From contig NZ_JAUSTJ010000001.1 of the NCBI RefSeq assembly GCF_030812785.1, forward strand, positions 1,054,001 to 1,118,000: 64,000 bases of DNA, read 5' to 3'. Position numbers and translations under genes: made by a program. The notes under the pieces are model-generated. The model ran no database searches. It was given only the letters and a program-made list of their open reading frames with translations, and had not been told where the DNA came from. Positions 30,838 through 42,510 of the stretch are shown piece by piece (the first letter of the stretch is position 1; the number at the start of each line of letters is the position of its first letter). The stretch is from Sphingomonas kyeonggiensis (GTDB lineage Bacteria > Pseudomonadota > Alphaproteobacteria > Sphingomonadales > Sphingomonadaceae).

Positions 30838-32091
30838 ATGGCGTTGATTGATCGATTTTTCGCACGCGCAGTGAAGCGCGGACAACTCACCGTCATCCAC
30901 GCGGATGGCACCCAGCAGAGCTTCGGCGAACCCGATCCCGCGCTCAAGCCGGTAACGATCCGATTCGGCGCGGGTGCGACGCGGCGCATCCTGCGCGATC
31001 CCTCGCTCGGCGCGGCCGAGGCGTTCATGGACGGCGACATCGACATCGTCGAGGGCGAGATCCTCGACCTGCTGATCCTTTTCGCCTCCAACAATCGTTG
31101 GGAGGACGACAATTCGGTGCTGATGCCGGGCACCCTCAAGACGGTGATGGACAAGCTCGCCTTCCGCATCGGCCGGATCAACATGCAGCGCCGCTCGAAG
31201 AAGAACGTCGCGCATCACTATGACCTGTCGGGCAAGCTCTACGACCTCTTCCTCGATACTGACCGCCAGTATAGCTGCGCCTATTTCAGCGATGCCGGCA
31301 TCAGCCTCGAACAGGCGCAGCTCGACAAGAAGGCGCACATCGTCGCCAAGCTGGCGATCGGGCCCGACATGAAGGTGCTCGACATCGGCTGCGGCTGGGG
31401 CGGCATGGCGCTCTACATCCACGAGAAGACCGGAGCCGAGGTGCTCGGCGTCACCCTGTCCGAGGAGCAGCTCAAGGTCGCGCGGCAGCGTGCCCTGGAC
31501 GCCGGCGTGGCGGACAAGGTGAAGTTCGAGCTGATCGACTATCGCAACCTCACCGGCCAGTTCGACCGGATCGTCTCGGTCGGCATGTTCGAGCATGTCG
31601 GCACGCCGCATTACCGGACCTTCTTCCGCAAGGTCCGCGAGCTGCTGACGCCGGAAGGCGTGATGCTGCTCCACACGATCGGCCGCGCCGGTGCGCCGGG
31701 CGTCACCGATGCCTTCACGCTCAAGTACATCTTCCCCGGCGGCTATATCCCCGCGCTCTCCGAGATCGCCAAGGGCTATGAGGGGCTGCGCTACTTCATG
31801 ACCGATGTGGAGGTGCTGCGCCTCCACTATGCCAAGACGCTCAAGCACTGGTACGAGCGCACGGTGGCATCGCGCGATGCGATCGTCGGCCTCTATGACG
31901 AGCGCTTCTACCGGATGTGGTGCTTCTACCTGGCCGGTTGCTTTGTCAGCTTCGAATATGGCGGCCTGGTCAACTACCAGCTGCAATTCTCGCGCTCGCG
32001 CGACGCGCTGCCGCTGACCCGCGACTATATGTTCGATGGCGAACGCGAACTGCGCGAGCCGCACAAGGTGACCTTGCGTCAGGCGGGATAG
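30838..32091 (+). CDS. cyclopropane-fatty-acyl-phospholipid synthase family methyltransferase
   Basis: 417 residues. SAM-binding motif I MKVLDIGCGWGGMALYIHEK, preceded by NVAHHYDLSGKLYDLFLD and YSCAYF, and followed by SVGMFEHVG and FIFPGG-like YIFPGGYIPAL, are CFA synthase hallmarks. It adds a methylene bridge from SAM to unsaturated acyl chains of membrane lipids; some relatives act on other lipids. Upstream, GCGGAAAT occurs twice 11 bases apart (30758 and 30769). Its 3' end overlaps the convergent DUF1801 gene by 13 bases. Confidence 0.92.
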   Translation: MALIDRFFARAVKRGQLTVIHADGTQQSFGEPDPALKPVTIRFGAGATRRILRDPSLGAAEAFMDGDIDIVEGEILDLLILFASNNRWEDDNSVLMPGTLKTVMDKLAFRIGRINMQRRSKKNVAHHYDLSGKLYDLFLDTDRQYSCAYFSDAGISLEQAQLDKKAHIVAKLAIGPDMKVLDIGCGWGGMALYIHEKTGAEVLGVTLSEEQLKVARQRALDAGVADKVKFELIDYRNLTGQFDRIVSVGMFEHVGTPHYRTFFRKVRELLTPEGVMLLHTIGRAGAPGVTDAFTLKYIFPGGYIPALSEIAKGYEGLRYFMTDVEVLRLHYAKTLKHWYERTVASRDAIVGLYDERFYRMWCFYLAGCFVSFEYGGLVNYQLQFSRSRDALPLTRDYMFDGERELREPHKVTLRQAG

Positions 32092-32498
32092 GTCGCGTCC
32101 ATATGGGCGATGGCGGTGCGGGTGATCTCCTCCAGCACCGCCATGTCCACATCGGCCAGTTTCTTGACGTAGAGGCAGCTCTTGCCCGTCTTGTGCTTGC
32201 CCAGCCGGGCGAGCAGCGGCGCCTGATCGGGCTGGCCGGTCAGCACGTAGAGCACCAGCTCGGCCTTGCGCGGCGAGAAGCCGATCCGGCACATCTCGCC
32301 CGAATGGCCGCTGTCATAGGTGTAGCGATAGCTGCCGAAGCCGATGATCGTCGGCCCCCACATTCGGGGTTCCTCGCCGGTCAGCCGCTGCAGCATCGCG
32401 CGCACGATCTCCGCATCGGCACGGCGCACCGGATCGGGCACCGCGGCGATGAAATCGGCGACGCTGACTTCGGTCGCCTTGGTCTTGAGCTCGGCCAT
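32079..32498 (-). CDS. DUF1801 family protein
   Basis: 139 residues from ATG 32498. A single DUF1801 domain: DADIVRAMLQRLTGEEPRMW-like helix, GFGSYRYTYDSGHSGEM, IGFSPRKAELVLYVLTG, GKHKTGKSCLYVKKLADVD. The family folds like the YdhG/iron-chaperone-type proteins; its role is unclear. No signal peptide. It overlaps the convergent CFA-type gene by 13 bases and lies downstream of a secreted-protein gene (10 bases), probably co-transcribed with it or read through. Confidence 0.85.
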   Translation of the reverse strand: MAELKTKATEVSVADFIAAVPDPVRRADAEIVRAMLQRLTGEEPRMWGPTIIGFGSYRYTYDSGHSGEMCRIGFSPRKAELVLYVLTGQPDQAPLLARLGKHKTGKSCLYVKKLADVDMAVLEEITRTAIAHMDATYPA

Positions 32499-32508
32499 TG
32501 CCCGTCTC

Positions 32509-33375
32509 CTATCGCCAGCCCGTGGGTGCGCGGCGCAGCTTGCTGATGTTCGATGCTTGCATCGTCCTCGCCAGGTCCGGGAATCCACCCAGCAAGCCAG
32601 GTCGCGGCTTCTCGATCGCATGGACCAGGCCCGGCAGGTCGCAGCGTGCGTCATAATAGCAATAGAGCTTGATATGGGTCTCGGCGGCAAGGCGCAGCTC
32701 GCTTCCGCTTGGGTCGTCCCGCACCAGCTTGTGCAGTGCCGTCAGCCGCTGCGCTGGTGCGTCCACCCGCGCCAGTGGCGTTTCGTACCCGTTGGTATAG
32801 CGCAGGAATGCCGCCCATGCCCGGGGGCCATGCCGCAGCGCGGCGGGCCCCCAGCCAGGTTCTCGCGCCCGCATCAGCGGCGCGGCGAGACGAAAGCCCC
32901 GGGGGCCGATCTCGACCACATAGGGCATCGTCACCGTGCCCGAGAAGGCCGTGAAGGCATAGGCCGAGCTGAAGTCGTAGAGCAGCATCACCGGGCGCGG
33001 ATATCCAGGCAGGCGGCGCCAGCTGCTCTTCTCATGGTCCCGCTGCGAAAGGCGCGTGACGGCTACCCCCTTGCCGTTCGCGCGGAACACGACCTGGGTG
33101 AAGCAGCAATGTGCGCCGCCCGACCAATAGGTGCTGGTCAGCTCGGTTCGCCCGTCGCCATCCAGATCGAGCGCCTTGAAGCCGGTCCAGTGCAGCGCGT
33201 CCGGTCGCACGATCCTGCGAACGAGATGCTTGCCGCGGCAGAAGGAAATCGCAGCACCGTCAACGCCATCGGGGGTCTCGCGCCGGCGCACCGCCATGCC
33301 TTGCCAGGTCATGATCCGCTCCCCGCCGGGGCAGGGCGTGGCGGCCATGAAGAGCATTGGCAGCAGGGCATTCAT
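32509..33375 (-). CDS. secreted hypothetical protein
   Basis: 288 residues from ATG 33375, preceded by GGAGGGGAAG. The N-terminus ([17 protein letters not shown]) is a weak signal peptide. [19 protein letters not shown] resembles an FG-GAP/calcium-loop (DxDxDG) segment; several Cys ([21 protein letters not shown]) suggest disulfides. I do not recognise the family. It is followed 10 bases later by the DUF1801 gene and is divergent from argG, 118 bases apart. Confidence 0.7.
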   Translation of the reverse strand: MNALLPMLFMAATPCPGGERIMTWQGMAVRRRETPDGVDGAAISFCRGKHLVRRIVRPDALHWTGFKALDLDGDGRTELTSTYWSGGAHCCFTQVVFRANGKGVAVTRLSQRDHEKSSWRRLPGYPRPVMLLYDFSSAYAFTAFSGTVTMPYVVEIGPRGFRLAAPLMRAREPGWGPAALRHGPRAWAAFLRYTNGYETPLARVDAPAQRLTALHKLVRDDPSGSELRLAAETHIKLYCYYDARCDLPGLVHAIEKPRPGLLGGFPDLARTMQASNISKLRRAPTGWR

Positions 33376-33493
33376 GAACGCGTCTTCCCCTCCGAATCGT
33401 ATCGGCCGAGCATGCCCCAGCCGCAAAACTTGCGGAAGCGGCGCATGGACCCTAGAGCGCCCCGGTTTTCCCGCACATCCTTCGGAGTCGCCC

Positions 33494-34711
<1,218 letters not shown>

Positions 34712-34721
34712 TCGTTTCGGA

Positions 34722-34746
34722 CCGGCGGGCGTGCCACGTCCGCCGG
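34722..34746 (+). terminator. hairpin after argG
   Basis: CCGGCGGGCG-TGCCA-CGTCCGCCGG, 10-bp stem with one G-T wobble, 10 bases after the argG stop. No T-run follows, so terminator strength is uncertain. Confidence 0.5.
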
Positions 34747-34791
34747 CCTGGCTCTAACGCGGGATTAACCAAAATATCCTAGCGCGGGCGC

Positions 34792-36504
34792 ATGGAAACG
34801 AGCCCGCATCGTCCCGCGTGGCGCGACCTTGGCGTCGCGCTGCTGCTGGCCGTGGTGCTGAGCCTCGCCTGGGCGGCGCGCGACTGGCACGATCTGGCGG
34901 CTTTGCGGCTGCCCGATACCGACGACATGGTGCGGCTCCAGCAGATCCGCGACTGGCTATCGGGGCAGGGCTTTGCCGATCTGGCCCAGCATCGGCTCGG
35001 CGCGCCGCCGGGACTGGAGATGCACTGGTCGCGCCTGCCCGATCTCGTGCCCGGCCTGTTGCTGGCACTGCTCACCCCGTTGCTCGGCGGCCATGGCGCG
35101 GCCCTGGCGATGGTGATCCTGTGGCCGGCGCTGCTGTTCTTCCTGGCGCTGGTGCTCACCGGAGCCGTCGCGCGTCGCCTGGGCGCGCCTGCCGCGACTG
35201 CGATCCTGATCGCGGCGCTGGCCTATCCGGCGACGAGCCTGTTCCTTCCCGGGCGGATCGATCATCACGCCTTGCAGATGGTGCTGCTCCTGCTGCTGGT
35301 GCGCGCATTGCTCGGCACCGGCAGGCTGCGCGATGGGGTGGTCGCCGCGCTCGCGATCGCCGCATCGCTGGTGATCGGCCTCGAGACGCTGCCCTTGCTC
35401 GGGGTGGCGGGGGTGGCGCTGGTGCTGCTCTGGGTGGCCGACCGGCCCGGCAGCCGTGACCGGCTGTTCGGCTTCGGTCTCGCCCTGCCGCTCGCGCTCG
35501 CCGGCGTGGCCGTGCTGTTCCGGACGAGCGGCTGGACGGTGCCGGCCTGTGACGGCTTCACCGGGCTCTCCTGGCGCGCCGCGCAGGGCGCATCGCTGGC
35601 GCCGCTGGCATTGGCGCTGTTCGCCCTTGCCGGCCAACGAACCTTGCGCAGCCGGGCGATCGCCGCAGGGATCGTCGCTGCCCTGGCGGGCCTCGCCGTG
35701 CTGACGATCGCGCCGCAATGCCTGAGCCCCTATGGCGAGGTCGACCCGCTGCTCGCCCGGCTCTGGCTGGCCGAGGTGGGCGAGGCCCAGCCCCTGTTCG
35801 GCGCTCCGCCGGCGAACGCCATCGCCTATACGGGCCTGGCGCTGGTCGGACTGCTCGCCACGCTCGTCCTCGCCTGGCGCCGCCGCTCCCCCGGCTGGTC
35901 GATCCTGGCCGCGCTCCAGTTGACCGCGCTGGCGGTCACGCTGCTCCAGTTGCGCGGGGCCTATCCCGCCGCGCTGCTCGCCGCGTCCGGGCTGGCAGTC
36001 ATGGTCGGCGCGGCACGCATCCGCGGCGCGCTCGCGCTGGCCGCCGCCTGGATCGCGGGCACCGGCATCCTCTACCCGATCGCCGCCACCGCGATCTTCC
36101 CGCCACATGCCGAGCCGGGCCCGAACTGCACCGCGCCCGAAAGCCTCGCCCGGCTCGCGGCCCTGCCGCCCGGGCGCCTGCTCGCGCCGCTCGACCTGGG
36201 CGCCTATGCGCTCGCCGCCACGCCGCACGCGGTGGTCGCCGCGCCCTATCATCGCAACAATCGGGGGAATCGCGCCATGTACGACTTCTTCATGGGAGCG
36301 CCCGCGCAGTCCGAGACGATCGCGCGGCAATGGGGCATCGACTATGTCGCCTTCTGCCCCGCCGATCTCGAAGGCCTAGCGAAGCAGGCAAGCAGCCCGC
36401 ACAGCCTCGCGGCGGAGCTGCGCGCAGGCCGGGTACCCGAATGGCTGGTGCCGGTCGACCCCGGAGACGCGCCGCGCGTCTACCGGCTGGCGAAGCGTCA
36501 CTGA
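34792..36504 (+). CDS. GT-C-like polytopic membrane protein
   Basis: 570 residues. About 10-12 membrane helices and a soluble C-terminal domain (about 440-570). The first periplasmic loop has LPDTDDMVRLQQIRDWLSGQ then DLAQHRLGAPPGLEMHWSRL: a DD-containing, acid-first loop like the oligosaccharyltransferase and GT-C lipid-linked-sugar transferases. No characterised homologue is recognised. Likely moves or uses a polyprenyl-sugar donor. Its TGA overlaps the ATG of the next membrane gene. Confidence 0.8.
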   Translation: METSPHRPAWRDLGVALLLAVVLSLAWAARDWHDLAALRLPDTDDMVRLQQIRDWLSGQGFADLAQHRLGAPPGLEMHWSRLPDLVPGLLLALLTPLLGGHGAALAMVILWPALLFFLALVLTGAVARRLGAPAATAILIAALAYPATSLFLPGRIDHHALQMVLLLLLVRALLGTGRLRDGVVAALAIAASLVIGLETLPLLGVAGVALVLLWVADRPGSRDRLFGFGLALPLALAGVAVLFRTSGWTVPACDGFTGLSWRAAQGASLAPLALALFALAGQRTLRSRAIAAGIVAALAGLAVLTIAPQCLSPYGEVDPLLARLWLAEVGEAQPLFGAPPANAIAYTGLALVGLLATLVLAWRRRSPGWSILAALQLTALAVTLLQLRGAYPAALLAASGLAVMVGAARIRGALALAAAWIAGTGILYPIAATAIFPPHAEPGPNCTAPESLARLAALPPGRLLAPLDLGAYALAATPHAVVAAPYHRNNRGNRAMYDFFMGAPAQSETIARQWGIDYVAFCPADLEGLAKQASSPHSLAAELRAGRVPEWLVPVDPGDAPRVYRLAKRH

Positions 36505-37997
36505 TGGCGCAGGCGGCGACGCTCCGCTGGTGGGAAACGCGCTGGTTCGCGCTTGCTGCGATCCTGGCCTCCTGCGTGCCGCTGCTCGCGCCCGGCCTGC
36601 CGCCGCTCGCCGACCTGCCCGGCCATATCGGCCGCTACCACATTGCTGCCGGGATCGCCGACTCGGCCGATCTCCAGCGCCACTGGAGCTTCCACTGGGG
36701 ACTGGTCGGCAATCTCGGCGTCGATCTGATCGTCCAGTTCCTTGCGCCGGTGATGGGTGCCGAGGCTGCGGCGAAGCTGGTCGTGCTGCTGATCCCGCCG
36801 CTCTGGGTCAGCGGGCTGATCCTGCTTGCACGCCGCGCGGGAGGCAGCCTGTCGCCCGCCGCCGGCTTCGCCTTCCCCCTGATCTATGGCTATGCCTTCC
36901 AGCTCGGCTTCGTGAACTTCATGCTGGCCGGCGGGCTGGCGCTGCACGCGCTGTTGCTCTGGTGCACGCTCGCGCACCGGCCGGTGCTGCGCGCGGTGCT
37001 GTTCGTGCCGATCGCCTTCCTTCTATGGGTCGCGCACAGCTTCGGCTGGGGCATGTTCGGGCTGCTCGCCTTTGGCGCCGAATGGGTGCGCCAGCGCGAA
37101 GCGGGGGAGGGGCGCGGCGCCGCGCTGGTCCGCGCCGTCGTCTGGTGCCTGCCGCTTGCCGGGCCCGCCGCGCTGATGATCGGCGCACCGCCGGGCGAAG
37201 GACCGCTCTGGGACTGGAAGGCCAAGGCGAGCTGGTTCCCCTCGCTGCTGCGCGAGCGCTGGAAATGGTATGATGTCGGCTGCGCGATCCTGGTGTTCGG
37301 GCTGCTCTGGGCGGCGGTGCGCGACCGGCGCTTCCGCTTCGATCCGCTCACCGGTACGGCTGCGCTGCTCTGCCTCGCCGCCTTTGCGGTGCTGCCCCGG
37401 CTGATCGTCGGCGGCGCCTATGTCGACATGCGGATGCTCGCCCCCGCGGTCGCCCTTGCGCTGATCGCCGTCCGGATGCGCCCCGGGCATGACCGGCTGG
37501 AACGCTGGCTGGCGCTGGCCGGCGCTGGTTTCTTCGCGATGCGCACGGCCAGCTCGACCATCGCCTTCCTGCTCTTCGCCCAGACCCAGCAGGCGGCGCT
37601 CGAGGCGGTCGATCACATCCCGCGCGGCACGGGCGTGCTGGTGCTGGTCAACGAACCCTGCTCCTCGCAGTGGCACAGCGACAGGCTCGGCCATATCGCC
37701 GGCATCGCGGTGGCGCGGCGCGACGTGTTCGAGAACGGCCAATGGGCACTCGATGGCCAGCAGCTGCTCCGTGCCCGCCACCCCGAGGCCGATCCCTATC
37801 GGACCGACCCCTCGCAGCTCGTCTATCCTGCGGTCTGCGAGTACAAGACGACGCAATTCGACACGGCGATCCGCGATTTCGATCGCGGTACTTTCCGCTA
37901 TGTCTGGACGCTCGATTTCCCCGCCCGGCCCGTGCTGGCGCCCGATGTGAAGCTGATCTGGGCCAATAAAGTGTCCGCGCTGTATGCGGTGAAGTGA
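36504..37997 (+). CDS. polytopic membrane protein, paralogue 1 of a tandem pair
   Basis: 497 residues, about ten membrane helices. N-terminal LRWWETRWFALAAILAS, LPPLADLPGHIGRYHIAAG, VGNLGVDLIVQF and the soluble C-terminal third (HIPRGTGVLVLVNEPCSSQW) align in order with the next gene product, marking a tandem duplication. The DLPGHxGRY loop may be catalytic or substrate-binding in a GT-C-type fold. It starts inside the upstream stop (TGATG), so the two are coupled. No function recognised. Confidence 0.8.
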   Translation: MAQAATLRWWETRWFALAAILASCVPLLAPGLPPLADLPGHIGRYHIAAGIADSADLQRHWSFHWGLVGNLGVDLIVQFLAPVMGAEAAAKLVVLLIPPLWVSGLILLARRAGGSLSPAAGFAFPLIYGYAFQLGFVNFMLAGGLALHALLLWCTLAHRPVLRAVLFVPIAFLLWVAHSFGWGMFGLLAFGAEWVRQREAGEGRGAALVRAVVWCLPLAGPAALMIGAPPGEGPLWDWKAKASWFPSLLRERWKWYDVGCAILVFGLLWAAVRDRRFRFDPLTGTAALLCLAAFAVLPRLIVGGAYVDMRMLAPAVALALIAVRMRPGHDRLERWLALAGAGFFAMRTASSTIAFLLFAQTQQAALEAVDHIPRGTGVLVLVNEPCSSQWHSDRLGHIAGIAVARRDVFENGQWALDGQQLLRARHPEADPYRTDPSQLVYPAVCEYKTTQFDTAIRDFDRGTFRYVWTLDFPARPVLAPDVKLIWANKVSALYAVK

Positions 37998-38041
37998 TCC
38001 GCCGCTTGCGGCGAGGGGCTTTGCTCCCCTAAAGCCGCGGG

Positions 38042-39826
38042 ATGGACAGGGGCGACGCGTTGCAATGGTGGCAGACACGATGGTTCGTGGCGCTCTGCAT
38101 CTTCATAGCCGTGATTCCGCTGCTCTGGCCGACCATCCCGCCGCTGGTCGACCTGCCGGGGCACATGGGGCGCTACCGCGTCCAGTTCACCTATGACCAA
38201 TATCCCTTCCTGCGCGAGTGGTATGATTTCCGCTGGAGCCTGATGGGCAATCTCGGCGTCGACCTGCTCGTCATCCCGCTCCACTATGTCTTCGGGCTCG
38301 AGCTGGCGGTGAAGCTGGTCGTGATCTCGATTCCCGCGATGACCGTGGCGGGCATGCTGTGGATCGCGCGCGAGGTGCATGGCCGGATCCCGGCGACCGC
38401 GCTGTTCGCGCTGCCGCTCGCCTATGCCTTCCCCTTCCATTTCGGCTTCGTCAATTTCGCGCTGTCGATGGCGTTCGCGCTGCTCGCGTTCGGCTGGTGG
38501 CTGCGGCTGGCCCGGCTGGGCAAGTTCGTCTTCCGCTCGATGGTGTTCCTGCCGGTCTCGGTGCTGATCTGGGTCTGCCACACCTATGGCTGGGGCCTGC
38601 TCGGCGTGCTCGCCTTCTCGGCCGAGCTGATCCGCCAGCACGATCTGCGCCGCAATCCGGAGTTGCCCTGGTACAAGGACATTGTCGGCGGCTGGATCCT
38701 GCCCTGCTTCTTCGCGGGCCTGCAGTGCATCGTCCTCGTCCCGCCGGCGGTGATGATGGTCGTGTGGCGCTCGGGCGACCATGTCTCGGGCCAGACCTTC
38801 GACATGTTCAACTGGCGCGCGAAGATGCTGTGGATCACCCAGGTCTTCCGCGACCGCTGGCAGCTGTTCGACCTCGCCTCGGTCGGCGTGCTGTTCCTGC
38901 TGCTGTTCAAGGCGGTGCGCGATCCGAACATCCAATATTCGCGCAACCTGGCGCTGTCGGCGATCTTCCTGACCCTGGTCTACGCGCTGCTGCCGCGCGT
39001 CGTGTTCGGCTCGGCCTATGCGGACATGCGCCTGGTGCCGTTCCTGCTCGCGGTCGGCATCCTCGCGATCCGGCCCAAGCCCGGCCTGTCGATCCGCGGC
39101 GCCGCCACCGTCGCGGTACTGGGCATGACGTTCTTCTGCGTGCGCATCGCCGCCACCACCTGGAGCTTCGCGCTCTATAGCGGCACCTATGACCGCGAGC
39201 TCAAGGCGCTCGAGCACCTGCCGCAGGGCGCGCGCCTGATCACCTTTGTCGGCGAGACCTGCCGCTATGAGTGGAAGCAGACCCGCCTCCAGCACGTTCC
39301 CGCGCTCGCGCTGGAGCGCAAGCTCGCCTATACCAACGACCAATGGTCTATGGCCGGCGGCCAGCTGCTCACCGTGCGCTACGCCGCCGCCAAGCGCTTC
39401 GCGCACGATCCCTCGCAGATCGTCACCGACGTGCAGTGCCCGCGCGAATATTGGCGCCCGGTCGCCTGGGCGCTGGCGCGCTTCCCGCGCGACGCGTTCG
39501 ACTATGTCTGGATGATCGAGACGCCGGCCTACAACCCGCGCTTCGAGCAGGGCCTGATTCCGCTGTGGCGCGACGGATCAAGCGCGCTGTTCAAGATCGA
39601 TCATTCGGTGCCCGCCCCCGTGATCGAGCCCGGCGAGCTGCCGGTGCCGCGCTGGGAACGCGACATCATCCTGCGCGAAGGCCATGGCGGCGAGAGCCGC
39701 CTGCCCGATCCCGAGGCGAGCCCGGTGCCGGAGCCGGAGGAATCGCCGGTGCCTGTCGCCTCGCCCAGTCCGTCGCCGTCTGCCAGCCCGACCCACAAGG
39801 CGAAGCACAGGAAGGCAAGGCACTAG
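38042..39826 (+). CDS. polytopic membrane protein, paralogue 2 with Pro/Ser-rich tail
   Basis: 594 residues. Same architecture as the upstream paralogue: QWWQTRWFVALCIFIAV, PPLVDLPGHMGRYRVQF, MGNLGVDLLV, CHTYGWGLLGVLAFSAELIRQ, YADMRLVPFLLA, then a soluble part (HLPQGARLITFVGETCRYEW). It ends with an added low-complexity tail of Pro/Glu/Ser repeats (SPVPEPEESPVPVASPSPSP) and a basic end (HKAKHRKARH) absent from the paralogue. The tail may be a flexible cell-envelope linker. A REP-like repeat follows. Confidence 0.82.
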   Translation: MDRGDALQWWQTRWFVALCIFIAVIPLLWPTIPPLVDLPGHMGRYRVQFTYDQYPFLREWYDFRWSLMGNLGVDLLVIPLHYVFGLELAVKLVVISIPAMTVAGMLWIAREVHGRIPATALFALPLAYAFPFHFGFVNFALSMAFALLAFGWWLRLARLGKFVFRSMVFLPVSVLIWVCHTYGWGLLGVLAFSAELIRQHDLRRNPELPWYKDIVGGWILPCFFAGLQCIVLVPPAVMMVVWRSGDHVSGQTFDMFNWRAKMLWITQVFRDRWQLFDLASVGVLFLLLFKAVRDPNIQYSRNLALSAIFLTLVYALLPRVVFGSAYADMRLVPFLLAVGILAIRPKPGLSIRGAATVAVLGMTFFCVRIAATTWSFALYSGTYDRELKALEHLPQGARLITFVGETCRYEWKQTRLQHVPALALERKLAYTNDQWSMAGGQLLTVRYAAAKRFAHDPSQIVTDVQCPREYWRPVAWALARFPRDAFDYVWMIETPAYNPRFEQGLIPLWRDGSSALFKIDHSVPAPVIEPGELPVPRWERDIILREGHGGESRLPDPEASPVPEPEESPVPVASPSPSPSASPTHKAKHRKARH

Positions 39827-39837
39827 CCTGCAAGTCT

Positions 39838-39948
39838 CCCGTCACCCCGGCCCTGTGCCGGGGTCCACCGGGAGGCGAATCATGGGCAAGAGGTTCGAGC
39901 CTATCCGGTGCGGCTTGGTGGACCCCGGAACAAGTCCGGGGTGACGGG
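39838..39948. repeat. REP-like inverted repeat, CGTCACCCCGGCC family (imperfect)
   Basis: Arms at 39838-39869 and 39917-39948 start CCCGTCACCCCGG and end CCGGGGTGACGGG. The right arm differs at several bases (GAACAAGTCC for GCACAGGGCC). Between convergent genes. Same family as the elements at 54967 and 60142. Confidence 0.8.
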
Positions 39949-39991
39949 AAGGGGGTCGCTTTCCCAACCCCAACCCAAGCGACAGCCCTAG

Positions 39992-41167
<1,176 letters not shown>

Positions 41168-41238
41168 TGGGCCGCGCTTGCAATGCAGGATTTCGCCTGC
41201 TTGGTTCCCGGTGCCGGCCCCAGGCGGCGCGTAGGAAG

Positions 41239-42510
41239 CTAGCCCCGCTTCCCGTCGTCCCGGGTGATCCGCACCTCGCGCTGCGGCAGCGCCAGCGTGA
41301 TGCCATGTTCCTTGAACATCACCCAGAGCCGGTTGAGCACGTCGCTCTTCACATTGCCGACGCCGCTCTCGGGATCGCTGATCCAGGTGAGGATCTCATG
41401 CTCCACCCCATTCTCGCCGAATGCCGAGAGGCGGACATTGGTCGGCGGGTCGTTGAGCGCGCGCGGGCTTTCCTTCGCGGCGCGCAGCATCAGTTCCTGG
41501 GCGAGCTTGAGGTCGCAGTCATAGGCGACGGTGACGGGAATGCGGACGCGGACGTTGCGATCGGTGTACGACCAATTCTCCACTTCCTGGGTCATCAGGA
41601 TCTCGTTCGGGATCAGATGCTCCTTGCCGTCGCGGGTGACGACGCTGACCGCGCGGACGCCGATCTTGTTCACCCAGCCGAAGCTGTCGCCGACCACGAT
41701 CACGTCGCCCGGCTTGATCGAGCGGTCCATCAGCAGGATGATCCCGGCGATCAGATTGCCGATCGTCTTCTGCAGGCCGAAGCCGATCGCCAGGCCGAAC
41801 GCGCCGGAGAAGACCGCGAAGGCGGTGAGGTCGATGCCCAGCAGGTCGATGCCGACGAAGAAGGCGACCACCACCGCGGCGATCGCGGCGAGCTTCTGGA
41901 ACAGCAGCTTCTGGGTCGGGTCGAAACCGCGCGCCGTTGCGATCCACTGCGTCAATATGCGGTTGAACAGGCGGACGCCGGCGAAGAGCAGCAATACCGT
42001 GATGCTGATGCTGATCAGCGAGAGCAGGGTGAGCCGGCGCGCGCCGATGTCGATGCCGACGCGCTCCAGCGTCTCGCGGGTCGCGGCGAACCCGCCGATC
42101 GCGTGGCTGAGGATCGCGGCGAAGGCGATCGCCGCCGCCGTCCAGGCGATCGAGCGCGGCAGGTTGAGGCCGCGCAATACCGCGATGCTGAACATCGCCG
42201 CCGCGGCACCGGTGGCGAAGCCCAGGCCGAGCGCCGCCAGCGGGTGCCAGTTCCAGCCGGCGAGGATGATGCCGAGCAGCACCGTCGCGACGCCGTGGCG
42301 GATCACCTCGCACACGCGCCCGCTGAACAACGGCCCGTGATCGGCGTCGCGCGACCAATATTCGGCGATCCGCGGCCCGATCCGCCGCCCGGCCAGCCAG
42401 CCCAGCGCCAGCGCGGCGATGGCGAGCCCCACGGCGATGCCTGCTTCGCTCAGCTCCGGAGGGGAGGGGAGATTGTGCCCCGCCAGCCAGTCGCCGAACC
42501 GCTGCATCAT
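41239..42510 (-). CDS. MscS-family mechanosensitive ion channel protein
   Basis: 423 residues from ATG 42510, which overlaps the metC stop by four bases. Three or more N-terminal hydrophobic helices precede the MscS pore helix FAVFSGAFGLAIGFGLQKTIGNLIAGIILLM-region (Gly/Ala zipper) and the beta domain IKPGDVIVVGDSFGWVNKIG, RAVSVVTRDGKEHLIPN. MscS channels release solutes on hypo-osmotic shock. This one ends an sseA-metC-mscS overlap operon, an unusual partner for sulfur enzymes. Confidence 0.9.
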   Translation of the reverse strand: MMQRFGDWLAGHNLPSPPELSEAGIAVGLAIAALALGWLAGRRIGPRIAEYWSRDADHGPLFSGRVCEVIRHGVATVLLGIILAGWNWHPLAALGLGFATGAAAAMFSIAVLRGLNLPRSIAWTAAAIAFAAILSHAIGGFAATRETLERVGIDIGARRLTLLSLISISITVLLLFAGVRLFNRILTQWIATARGFDPTQKLLFQKLAAIAAVVVAFFVGIDLLGIDLTAFAVFSGAFGLAIGFGLQKTIGNLIAGIILLMDRSIKPGDVIVVGDSFGWVNKIGVRAVSVVTRDGKEHLIPNEILMTQEVENWSYTDRNVRVRIPVTVAYDCDLKLAQELMLRAAKESPRALNDPPTNVRLSAFGENGVEHEILTWISDPESGVGNVKSDVLNRLWVMFKEHGITLALPQREVRITRDDGKRG

